Positions 1 through 9,517 of a stretch of 64,000 nt of DNA are shown one piece after another (positions within the stretch are counted from its first letter, which is position 1; each line of letters starts with the position of its first letter). Source of the DNA: Bacillus changyiensis (GTDB lineage: Bacteria > Bacillota > Bacilli > Bacillales > Bacillaceae); NCBI RefSeq assembly GCF_027706145.1, contig NZ_JAQFWW010000004.1, positions 124,001 through 188,000 of the forward strand, given 5' to 3'. The notes under the pieces were generated by a model. It saw nothing but the letters and a program-made list of their open reading frames with translations, did not search any database and was not told where the DNA came from. A program made the position numbers and the translations under genes.

Positions 1-411
1 GCGAACTTGTTTTTTTTCACCTGAAAGATCAGCAAAAAAACCGTCTGAGAGTTCATATGCTACGATTATGCCCGAGTCAGATGTAAAGTATACATCTTCC
101 AAAATCCCCAAAGAACTTCCCTTTTTCGTTTTGACCATTTTTTGTTTGAGCTGATCATAAGAATAGCTGTTCTTAGGGATCGGCATCGGTTTAAATTGCG
201 TGAAATCAACATAAACACCGTTACTGTTAATGTCAGTAACTGAGGGAAGCGGAAGCAAAGAACGATGATGATAAAATCGTCGTTTCTCCTCCATAATAAA
301 ACCGAGACAAGTCCCTTCATGCGAAAAACAAATATCTGTAATGAGCCCAAGTAAAAGAGTTGACTGTCTGTCGTAAACATTGAGTCCTTCCAATTCATTG
401 CATGTTCTCAA
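1..411 (-). CDS. yrrD: YrrD-like protein, PRC-barrel-like, C-terminus cut by window edge
   Basis: The reading frame is open from a TTG start at 411 through the window edge and gives 137 residues. An AAAGGTGG ribosome site lies about 10 bases before the TTG. The N-terminus begins with LRTCNELEGLNVYD and continues with a small-barrel pattern (LGLITDICF, LGFIMEEKRRFYHH). A second, similar unit follows (KKGSSLGILEDVYF, IIVAYELSDGFF). This two-unit layout fits the PRC-barrel-like YrrD of B. subtilis, which also lies next to recD2. Its function is unknown. It probably belongs to the cymR-recD2 transcription unit. Family placement rests on synteny and pattern; the missing C-terminus cannot be judged. 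Confidence 0.75.
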   Translation of the reverse strand, partial: MRTCNELEGLNVYDRQSTLLLGLITDICFSHEGTCLGFIMEEKRRFYHHRSLLPLPSVTDINSNGVYVDFTQFKPMPIPKNSYSYDQLKQKMVKTKKGSSLGILEDVYFTSDSGIIVAYELSDGFFADLSGEKKQVR

Positions 412-498
412 AGTGTGATCAACCACCTTTTATTGAACAGTCTTATGTTCTGCTGAAAGTGAAAGACTCATACGATGAAAAGGATTCCACTTAAACAG

Positions 499-2895
499 TT
501 ATTTCACCTCTTCTTCCATAAAATCAAAAGGTGTAATACCTTCCATACCGATATTGGCGTCATAAACACTGAAAGGCAGCTGTTTTTGAAGTGCGATAAG
601 TTCCTCATCGTCTTTCTCTACTGCCTGACAAAGCCTTCTTTGAAGAGAAGTTTGTCTCAATGATGAATCTTTATTTTTCACACCCCATTCTAGGGCTTCA
701 TCTTCTCCACATAAAATAAGAAATTGCTTACTTCTTGTAATTGCTGTGTAAAGTAAGTTTCTTCTTAGCATTCGATAATAGCTTTTCACAACAGGAAGAA
801 TAACGATCGGGAATTCACTGCCTTGTGATTTATGAATTGAACAACAATAGGCATGGGTAAACTGATTAAAATCCTTTTTTGTAAAAGTAATCTCATTTCC
901 ATCAAATGAAATGACAGCCATATCTTCTTTTTCTGTATTTTCTTTTGCATAAAAAATTGAAACAATTTCACCCATATCACCATTGAAAACATTGTTTTCC
1001 GGTTGATTGACTAGCTGAAGGACTTTATCGCCTGTTCGATAAACGATATCTCCGAACTTCAGTTCTCTTCCCTTTGGTTTCGGAGGGTTTAAAATATGTT
1101 GTAAAGCTACATTTAATTCATTAATGCCAGCTGGCCCTTTGTACATTGGTGCAAGTACTTGAATGTCTCGTGCTGAATATCCTTTTTGTAAAGCATTTTT
1201 TACGATTTTTTCGATCACATCTTTCATTTGGTGTTGACGACAACGGATAAATGAACGATCTTTTGTAGGGACTATTAAGTTTTTGGGAAGTCTACCTTGT
1301 TTCATTTCATGCGCCATTTCGATAATGGAAGAACCTTCAGCTTGCCTGTAAATATTAGTTAATCTAATTGATGGGACAATATCTGATGCTAACAAATCTT
1401 TAAGAACTTGCCCGGGACCGACAGATGGGAGCTGATCTTCATCCCCTACCATAATGACCTGAATTCGGTCAGGGATAGCTTTGAATAATTGATTTGCAAG
1501 CCATATATCAAGCATGCTTGTTTCATCGATAATCACGAGCCGGCCTTCAATCGGATGATCCTCATGATGTGTAAATCCCTCAGCGCCATTCCAGCCGAGA
1601 AGCCTGTGAATGGTTACGGCGGGCAACCCTGTTGACTCACTCATCCGCTTGGCCGCTCGTCCTGTCGGAGCAGCGAGAACAAAAGGAAAGGTTTCATCTT
1701 TTTTATAATCAGCCGGATTTAAACTTAAACCGTGAAGCTCACTATACAATTCGACAATTCCTCTGATAACAGTTGTTTTTCCAGTACCAGGACCGCCGGT
1801 TAAAAGAAGTAAAGGTGACATGAGCGCTTTTTGAATGGCTTCTTTTTGAGTTGGTGCATATTGGACCTGCATTCGTTCTTCAAGTTCACCTAAAGCAAGC
1901 AAAAATTCTGATTCAGGAAACTGCTCATCATACTCAGTTTGCTCCATAATTTTCTGCACCCTTTTGGCAAAGGTTCGTTCCGCATAATAAAGTGAAGGAT
2001 TATAACATCTGTCTTCTTCAATGAAAAGCTCTTTTTGTTCACCGAGTGAAATGATCTGATCTGCTACATCCATTTCTAATACTTTTTCTTCACTTGCTGA
2101 TTGGTTTAAGAGCTTTATCGTCTCTATGATCAGCTGTTTTGTCATGATGTAAGTGTGGCCTTCTTGAAGGCATGTCACTTCAACCGTATATAAAACCGCC
2201 GCTTTAATTCGCTCTTTATGTTTCCCCGAAATACCGATTCTGTTGCCGAGTTCATCAGCTTTAATAAAACCGATCCCTTCTACATCCTTGACAAGCTGGT
2301 ATGGGTTTTCACGGATTTTCTCAAGTGTTTCTGCTTCATACACCTGATAAATCTTCATAGAAAGCTGAGGTCCAAAGCCAAATTCATTTAAGGACATCAT
2401 GATTTGTTCAAGTCCTTGGTGCTTTTGAAGGAGAGATGCAAGCTTATCCGCCTTTTTCTTTGAAAGCTTTGGCACGTCATAAAGCACTGTAGCATCTCCT
2501 AAAATCTTGTTAATGGCTCCTTCACCAAGTTTGTTGACGATTTCCTGAGCCGTCTTTTTACCGATCCCTTCAAATAAATCACTAGATAAATACTGAATAA
2601 CACTTTCCTTTGTCGCCGGAACTTCTTTTTTGAAATGATTAGCTTGAAATTGCAGACCAAACTTTGGGTGGGAGGCGGTTTTTCCATAAAATGTGTAGAT
2701 TTCTTCTTCTAAAACGATTGGAAAACAGCCTGTGACAGACACGCTTTTATCTTCGAAAATCTCAGATGTTTCTTGAACTTTCACCTTCAATACCGTGTAA
2801 AAATTTGTTTCATTACGGTAAATAACAGCCGTTACCATTCCTTTTAAAAAAGAGGCTTCATCCATTTGAATTTGTTGCGGGTTTTGCTGTTTCAC
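499..2895 (-). CDS. recD2: ATP-dependent 5'-3' DNA helicase RecD2 (YrrC)
   Basis: Superfamily 1B helicase of the RecD2 type, which acts without RecBC in DNA repair and replication-fork maintenance. The 798-residue protein has the long N-terminal extension typical of RecD2: an OB-like region (about 10-90) and helix-hairpin-helix repeats (FEGIGKKTA near 110, VEGIGF near 206). The motor domain follows, with Walker A GGPGTGKT at 367-374 and DETS at 457-460. The late helicase motif HKSQGSEF lies near the C-terminus. Translation starts at GTG, with an AGGAGG site 10 bases upstream. It follows the TPR gene by about 30 bases, which suggests co-transcription. The assignment is firm. Confidence 0.96.
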   Translation of the reverse strand: MKQQNPQQIQMDEASFLKGMVTAVIYRNETNFYTVLKVKVQETSEIFEDKSVSVTGCFPIVLEEEIYTFYGKTASHPKFGLQFQANHFKKEVPATKESVIQYLSSDLFEGIGKKTAQEIVNKLGEGAINKILGDATVLYDVPKLSKKKADKLASLLQKHQGLEQIMMSLNEFGFGPQLSMKIYQVYEAETLEKIRENPYQLVKDVEGIGFIKADELGNRIGISGKHKERIKAAVLYTVEVTCLQEGHTYIMTKQLIIETIKLLNQSASEEKVLEMDVADQIISLGEQKELFIEEDRCYNPSLYYAERTFAKRVQKIMEQTEYDEQFPESEFLLALGELEERMQVQYAPTQKEAIQKALMSPLLLLTGGPGTGKTTVIRGIVELYSELHGLSLNPADYKKDETFPFVLAAPTGRAAKRMSESTGLPAVTIHRLLGWNGAEGFTHHEDHPIEGRLVIIDETSMLDIWLANQLFKAIPDRIQVIMVGDEDQLPSVGPGQVLKDLLASDIVPSIRLTNIYRQAEGSSIIEMAHEMKQGRLPKNLIVPTKDRSFIRCRQHQMKDVIEKIVKNALQKGYSARDIQVLAPMYKGPAGINELNVALQHILNPPKPKGRELKFGDIVYRTGDKVLQLVNQPENNVFNGDMGEIVSIFYAKENTEKEDMAVISFDGNEITFTKKDFNQFTHAYCCSIHKSQGSEFPIVILPVVKSYYRMLRRNLLYTAITRSKQFLILCGEDEALEWGVKNKDSSLRQTSLQRRLCQAVEKDDEELIALQKQLPFSVYDANIGMEGITPFDFMEEEVK

Positions 2896-2927
2896 AATCT
2901 TCCGCCCTCCTTTCTTTTAGCCCTTGA

Positions 2928-3578
2928 TCAAGCTTGTTCCAACAGTTGTTTCGCACGGATACTTAGCAGATGATCAGGTTGAAGGTCGAGTGCCTGATTG
3001 AGCATAGCGAGCGCTTGTTCACGTTTTTCTTGATATGCATAAGCAACACCTAAATTGTAATATGCATCTGCATGTGAGGGGGTATATTCCGTTACCTTGG
3101 AAAACTGGGCAATTGCTTCATCAAGTATGCCTTCATTGGCGAGACACAACCCATATTGAAATCGTGCCTCAGCGTCTGCCTCATTTAGTTCGGTTGCCCT
3201 TTGTAAATATGGCATGGCTAGTTTGGGCTGATCAAGCTTCAGGAGTGTAGTACCAAGCATGAAAAACAAATCACTGTTTTCCATACCTGTTCGATACGCT
3301 TTTTCGAACATATCCTTTGCCTTAAGATAATCTTCTTTTATAACATAAACATTTCCAGCTCCATAGAAAGCCGCTCCTGCGTTTTCATTGAGGCTAATCG
3401 CCTTATCATAAAATGCGAGTGCCCTTTCCAATTCACCGACCGCTGATAGCAGATTAGCAAAGTTAATATATGGAACAGCATCACCGCTATTTTCATCGAT
3501 TGCTTTTGTAAATGCTTCTGCAGCTTTTTCAAAATCTCCTTTTTGCATGGCCTCTATTCCGATTTTGTTGTAATCCAC
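2928..3578 (-). CDS. yrrB: TPR-repeat protein YrrB
   Basis: This 216-residue soluble protein is built almost entirely from tandem 34-residue tetratricopeptide repeats, at least five. Typical signatures recur, such as AVPYINFANLLSAVGELERALAFYDKAI and ADAYYNLGVAYAYQEKREQALAMLNQAL in shortened form (A-Y-NLG-A-Y/F...A...ALD). TPR proteins act as protein-interaction scaffolds. B. subtilis YrrB has the same position between mnmA and recD2, and its partners are not clear from sequence. The start is GTG at 3578 behind a GGAAAGGAAG stretch. No signal peptide or membrane segment is seen. Confidence 0.88.
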   Translation of the reverse strand: MDYNKIGIEAMQKGDFEKAAEAFTKAIDENSGDAVPYINFANLLSAVGELERALAFYDKAISLNENAGAAFYGAGNVYVIKEDYLKAKDMFEKAYRTGMENSDLFFMLGTTLLKLDQPKLAMPYLQRATELNEADAEARFQYGLCLANEGILDEAIAQFSKVTEYTPSHADAYYNLGVAYAYQEKREQALAMLNQALDLQPDHLLSIRAKQLLEQA

Positions 3579-3676
3579 CAGCTTTCTTCCTTTCCTGTTT
3601 CTATTTGAAAAAAGCTATCGACATGATCTCGACAGCAGGTAACCTCGAGCTGCTCATCGCCCGAGGTTATTTATGT

Positions 3677-5958
<2,282 letters not shown>

Positions 5959-5977
5959 CCTTAATTACACCTCTATC

Positions 5978-6394
5978 TTAAATATAAAACATATAAGCTT
6001 CTTGCTCGCCTTCCGTATAGCTTGCTAAATCCTCTAATGTCGTATTATCAAGCACTTCCTTCACGGCATCACGGATCTTAATCCACAATTGACGTTTTGC
6101 TGGTTCTTCATTTTCTAGAACTTCCACTGGACTGATAGGTCCTTCTAAAACACGAATAACATCTCCTGCCGTAATCGTCGAAGGTTCCCCGCCAAGAATA
6201 TAACCACCATATGCTCCACGAATACTTTTAACAAGTCCTGCATTTCGTAATGGAGAAACAAGCTGCTCTAAATAGTGTTCAGATAAATCGTTTGTCTTGG
6301 CAATACTTTTCAAAGAAATTGGGCCTTCCCCATACTTTTTCGCAAGCTCAATCATAATCGTTAGCCCATATCTACCTTTAGTTGATATTTTCAA
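5978..6394 (-). CDS. cymR: CymR, Rrf2-family master regulator of cysteine metabolism
   Basis: Rrf2-family winged-helix repressor. In B. subtilis CymR represses cysteine uptake and synthesis genes in complex with CysK. The protein of 138 residues keeps the DNA-binding helices (STKGRYGLTIMIELA, SLKSIAK, LSEHYLEQLVSPLRNAGLV) and the family motif RGAYGGY. It lacks the cysteine cluster of the iron-sulfur Rrf2 proteins such as IscR. I chose the TTG at 6394 because AGAGGTG lies just upstream and the resulting length matches B. subtilis CymR; the longer frame from 6403 begins inside the ribosome site. It heads the iscS-mnmA cluster behind a long structured leader. Confidence 0.95.
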   Translation of the reverse strand: MKISTKGRYGLTIMIELAKKYGEGPISLKSIAKTNDLSEHYLEQLVSPLRNAGLVKSIRGAYGGYILGGEPSTITAGDVIRVLEGPISPVEVLENEEPAKRQLWIKIRDAVKEVLDNTTLEDLASYTEGEQEAYMFYI

Positions 6395-6410
6395 ATTAAA
6401 CACCTCTACA

Positions 6411-6462
6411 CAAAAAATGCCTTCAGGACGAAGGTACTCAGCGTTTCCCGCAGGACGCGGGA
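6411..6462 (-). ncRNA. Bacillaceae-1-like RNA: two hairpins with GUCCU loops upstream of cymR
   Basis: Read on the minus strand, two perfect 5-bp hairpins stand close together: CCCGC-GTCCT-GCGGG (6447-6461) and CCTTC-GTCCT-GAAGG (6420-6434). Both have the identical pentaloop GUCCU, and the second is followed by a run of six T (6412-6417). This matches the published description of the Bacillaceae-1 RNA motif, which has two terminal loops with consensus RUCCU. It lies in the cymR leader, and the T-run ends about 10 bases before the cymR ribosome site. It could be a free small RNA with a weak terminator or a cis element of cymR. The family call rests on memory of the motif and was not checked with a covariance model. 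Confidence 0.62.
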
Positions 6463-6621
6463 GCTTCTAGTCCGAGTTTCCACCTGGACGAAAGGGCTCG
6501 ACACCCTCATAGGAACGTAAGAGGTTCATTCTAGAGTTACCATCCGTCCACCTTCGATTTATTCGTTTCATATGTCATATACAAAGGCCGTTTGCCTTAT
6601 CCGTCTAATAGATTACAGGTT
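6463..6621 (-). promoter_or_regulatory. long structured 5' leader of cymR
   Basis: About 230 bases separate the cymR start from the -10 element at 6622-6627. The upstream part holds more pairing potential: AAGGC/GCCTT around 6584-6599, CCTC/GAGG around 6510-6530, and GTCGAG/CTCGGAC flanking a further GTCC-containing loop (GUCCA). I see no open reading frame with a ribosome site in it. The whole leader may be one RNA that includes the two GUCCU hairpins. Confidence 0.5.
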
Positions 6622-6650
6622 ATTATAGCACACTTTGTATGAACTTTCAT
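6622..6650 (-). promoter_or_regulatory. sigma-A promoter for cymR leader
   Basis: On the minus strand there is a perfect -10 TATAAT (6622-6627) extended by TGC, with a weak -35 ATGAAA (6645-6650) at 17-bp spacing. The extended -10 can compensate for the poor -35. It would drive the structured leader and cymR-iscS-mnmA and following genes. Confidence 0.65.
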
Positions 6651-6745
6651 TTTTACAGTTATTATTCAGCTTACCATATTCATTTCTTTTCTAATCGCTT
6701 TTTTTTCGGTACTCTATAAAAAGAAAAGATTCAGGAGAGATGATG

Positions 6746-8011
6746 ATGAAACCATTAGCATATCGAATGCGACCAACGAAAATTGAAGAGATTCTCGGGC
6801 AAGATCACTTGGTGGGAGAAGGCAAAATCATTCAGCGAATGGTAAAAGCAAAACATTTATCTTCCATGATATTATACGGTCCTCCCGGTATAGGAAAAAC
6901 ATCAATCGCAACTGCAATCGCTGGAAGCACAAGTATTGCATTTCGAAAACTGAACGCGGTCATTCATAATAAAAAAGATATGGAAGCGGTTGCCGCTGAG
7001 GCGAAAATGTCAGGCCAGGTCATTTTAATATTAGATGAGGTACATCGGCTTGATAAAGGCAAGCAAGATTTTCTTCTTCCTTATTTAGAAAACGGAATGA
7101 TCACAATGATCGGGGCAACAACCGCTAATCCTTATCATGCGATCAATCCAGCGATTAGAAGTAGAACACAAATTTTTGAACTGCATCCTTTACAGGTAGA
7201 TGAAATTAAAATAGCCATTAAACGGGCACTCGATGACGAATATCGAGGACTTGGTTCTTACAACATCACGATTGATGAAAAGGCACTTGAACATTTCGCG
7301 ACAGGCTGTGGCGGAGATGTCCGCTCCGCTCTAAACGCTGTGGAGCTTGCTGTCTTATCGACAAAAGCGGATGAACATGGCAATATTCAAATCTCTCTTG
7401 AAACAGCAGAGGAATGCCTTCAGAAGAAAAGCTTTAGCTATGATAAAGATGGTGATGCTCATTATGATGTGATCTCTGCCTTTCAAAAATCGATCAGAGG
7501 ATCTGACGTTCATGCTGCACTCCATTACTTAGCAAGACTAATTGAAGGAGGAGATTTAGAAAGTCTTGCAAGAAGACTTCTGGTCATCGCTTACGAAGAT
7601 ATCGGACTTGCAAACCCTCAAGCTGGCGGAAGAACACTTCAAGCTATTCAAACAGCAGAAAGAATCGGTTTTCCCGAAGCGCGTATTCCTTTAGCAAATG
7701 CGGTAATTGAACTATCTCTATCCCCGAAGTCTAACTCAGCAATCCTTGCTATTGATCATGCGTTAGCTGATGTTCGTTCAGGAAAAATCGGTGATGTGCC
7801 AAATCATTTAAAGGATGCCCACTATAAAGGGGCTCATGCACTAGGAAGAGGACTTGAGTACAAATATCCACATGATTATCACAACGGCTGGGTAGAACAG
7901 CAGTATTTGCCTGATCCTCTGAAAAATAAAGTGTATTATCAACCAAAACAAACAGGGAAATTTGAGCTTGCATTAAAGCAAGTATATGAAAAGCTAATGA
8001 AGAAAAAATAA
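6746..8011 (+). CDS. rarA: RarA/MgsA replication-associated recombination AAA+ ATPase (YrvN)
   Basis: AAA+ clamp-loader-like ATPase (RarA/Mgs1/WRNIP1 family) that acts at stalled replication forks. Walker A is GPPGIGKT at 45-52 and Walker B is ILDEVH at 95-100. A sensor arginine region (NPAIRSRTQIF) and the C-terminal tetramerisation domain (SNSAILAIDHAL, then HLKDAHYKGAHALGRG) follow. Three ATGs stand in a row; I chose the third (6746, 421 residues) because AGGAG ends 8 bases before it and the protein then begins MKPLAYRMRP, as in relatives. It is monocistronic, divergent from cymR, with a strong terminator. Confidence 0.94.
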   Translation: MKPLAYRMRPTKIEEILGQDHLVGEGKIIQRMVKAKHLSSMILYGPPGIGKTSIATAIAGSTSIAFRKLNAVIHNKKDMEAVAAEAKMSGQVILILDEVHRLDKGKQDFLLPYLENGMITMIGATTANPYHAINPAIRSRTQIFELHPLQVDEIKIAIKRALDDEYRGLGSYNITIDEKALEHFATGCGGDVRSALNAVELAVLSTKADEHGNIQISLETAEECLQKKSFSYDKDGDAHYDVISAFQKSIRGSDVHAALHYLARLIEGGDLESLARRLLVIAYEDIGLANPQAGGRTLQAIQTAERIGFPEARIPLANAVIELSLSPKSNSAILAIDHALADVRSGKIGDVPNHLKDAHYKGAHALGRGLEYKYPHDYHNGWVEQQYLPDPLKNKVYYQPKQTGKFELALKQVYEKLMKKK

Positions 8012-8059
8012 ACCAATCTCTCTTCCTCTTTTTATAAGAGGGAGAGAGACCGGTTTTTT
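8012..8059 (+). terminator. rho-independent terminator after rarA
   Basis: A long inverted repeat (AAACCaatCTCTCTtCCTCTT paired with AAGAGGgAGAGAGaccGGTTT) starts at the rarA stop codon and runs into a T-run on the plus strand. Confidence 0.9.
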
Positions 8060-8061
8060 AG

Positions 8062-8335
8062 TTAAACCCTTCCGCTTTCATTCTGATCTGATCGATGTCG
8101 TGGTCACCTTGAATCTGCTGTTTCATTTTAGCAGTCTGCGTTTTTCTCCATTCTTTTATCAAGCATACCAAAAGTGATATTTTGAAAAATATCCGGCATC
8201 AGTGCCTGCGCAACCGCTCGTACCTAAAGTTCTGTTCATATTTTCTTGGGGAATATAGATTTCAGACATGTCTTCAAGGTAAAGTCTACCCATTTGATCG
8301 TGAGCTTTTCGATAGCTTGTCACTTAAAAAACGAC
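8062..8335 (-). pseudogene. decayed reading frame between rarA and tcdA, family not recognised
   Basis: On the minus strand, protein-like stretches occur in all three frames in succession. The first begins near 8325 with VTSYRKAHDQMGRLYLEDMS and continues EIYIPQENMNRTL. The next frame reads VRAVAQALMPDIFQNITFG and MLDKRMEK. The last reads KTQTAKMKQQIQ, then GDHDIDQIRMKAEGFN, with a TAA stop at 8062-8064. The segments join in order, as expected for a gene of roughly 90 codons broken by two frameshifts. No start codon with a clear ribosome site is seen. I do not recognise the family; it could also be chance, but the amphipathic composition argues for former coding sequence. Confidence 0.5.
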
Positions 8336-8381
8336 GCAGGTTTTCAAACTTTCACACATGAAATTATGCTCCATTTTTGTA

Positions 8382-9146
8382 TCATTTATCTTTCACTCGT
8401 TTAATCGGAATATCTTTCACCAGTTCCATGACAACATGACCACCCATGATTAAACCAGAAACAGATGGAACAAATGCATTTGAAGACGGCGGCATTTGTG
8501 CTTTTCGAATTTTAGCTTGATCATTTCCAACCTCTTTCCGGACATCTTCGCGGATAACAATCGGGCTTTCATCTGAAAAAACAACTGTAACACCCTTTTT
8601 AATGCCTTCTTTTCGGAGCCTTGTCCGAACCACTTTTGCAATTGGATCAGTGTGTGTGTTTGAAATATCGGCAACTTGAAATCTCGTTGGATCTGTTTTA
8701 TTAGCAGCTCCCATACTTGAAATGATCTGAATATTTCGCTTGAGACATTCTTTCATTAAGTGAATTTTATAATGAATCGTATCTGAAGCATCAATGACAT
8801 AATCCAATTCGTAAGAGAAAAACTGCTCATATGTTTCTTCTGTATAAAACATTTTTAAAGCCATACAATCACATTCTGGGTTAATATCAGCAATTCTTGC
8901 TTTCATTAAATCGACTTTCGGTTGACCAACGGTTGAAAGTAGAGCTGGCAGCTGACGGTTTACATTTGTAATGTCAACATCATCTTTATCAACCAACACA
9001 ATTTTACCGACACCAGAGCGAGCAAGAGCTTCTGCCGCGAAAGATCCAACCCCGCCGATTCCCAAGACGGCGACCGTGCTGTTTTTTAAAATATTTAATC
9101 CTTCTTTACCTATTGCTAATTCATTTCTAGAAAACTGATGTAACAA
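8382..9146 (-). CDS. tcdA: tRNA threonylcarbamoyladenosine dehydratase TcdA (YrvM)
   Basis: E1-like ThiF/MoeB-family enzyme that uses ATP to cyclise t6A37 of tRNA into ct6A. The nucleotide-binding glycine motif GIGGVGS is at 29-35, followed by VLVDKDDVDITNVNRQ, typical of adenylating E1-like proteins. The C-terminal part has the TcdA pattern SDESP and PPSSNAFVPSV. The TTG start at 9146 gives 254 residues and begins MLHQFSRNEL; AAAGGTGAG is 8 bases upstream. The frame also contains an upstream GTG at 9155, which falls inside the ribosome site. It follows the 6S RNA gene and is probably expressed from its own promoter. Confidence 0.94.
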   Translation of the reverse strand: MLHQFSRNELAIGKEGLNILKNSTVAVLGIGGVGSFAAEALARSGVGKIVLVDKDDVDITNVNRQLPALLSTVGQPKVDLMKARIADINPECDCMALKMFYTEETYEQFFSYELDYVIDASDTIHYKIHLMKECLKRNIQIISSMGAANKTDPTRFQVADISNTHTDPIAKVVRTRLRKEGIKKGVTVVFSDESPIVIREDVRKEVGNDQAKIRKAQMPPSSNAFVPSVSGLIMGGHVVMELVKDIPIKRVKDK

Positions 9147-9254
9147 GAAACTCACTCACCTTTATGTACAATTACCGATAGTATGATATCAGCGCTTAAT
9201 CTTTAAACATGTCATATCTTTTCAACACATCACATAATCTAAATATTAAAACAC

Positions 9255-9452
9255 AAAAAGTCCCAATTGTGCCGTTGTCGTATTCCATCGTTTTGATCCC
9301 GCTCTCAGCAGGTGGGTGTTCTGTTTCAAACGTCTTGCAAGTCCTCTAACGCCTAAGGTAGGCTGAGGCATTTACTCAGATTGAAAACGGCGAACTCCCA
9401 AGAAAAAAATGTTCGGTCAAAACTAGGTTTACAACAAACACATCAGGACTTA
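9255..9452 (-). ncRNA. bsrA: 6S RNA (BsrA / 6S-1 type)
   Basis: The minus strand carries a sequence recognisable as Bacillus 6S-1 RNA, which binds sigma-A RNA polymerase and dampens transcription in stationary phase. The 5' end AAGTCC (near 9452) pairs with GGACTT near the 3' end (9257-9262), and GTTGT pairs with ACAAC just inside, forming the closing stem. The inner half contains TGACCGAAC, GGGAGTTCGCCG, GCCTCAGCC and AGCGGGATCAAAACG. The position beside aspS and tcdA is the same as in B. subtilis. The RNA is about 197 nt and ends in a T-run (TTTTTGTGTTTT). Exact ends are inferred. Confidence 0.92.
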
Positions 9453-9461
9453 TTTGTAAAA

Positions 9462-9490
9462 ATCATATCATATGTTCCATTGATTTTCAA
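9462..9490 (-). promoter_or_regulatory. sigma-A promoter of the 6S RNA gene
   Basis: On the minus strand -35 TTGAAA (9485-9490) and -10 TATGAT (9462-9467) are separated by exactly 17 bp, about 8-10 bases before the 6S 5' end. A perfect 7-bp inverted repeat (CCATTGA-TTT-TCAATGG on the plus strand, 9477-9493) overlaps the -35 element. Confidence 0.82.
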
Positions 9491-9517
9491 TGGATTGAAC
9501 GGCTGTAGATTTTACCT

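Noticed and set aside
66-398. 110-residue minus-strand reading frame at the window start
   Set aside because: It is in a different frame from the YrrD-like protein, has an odd composition and overlaps it fully; the YrrD frame has the ribosome site and recognisable domain pattern.
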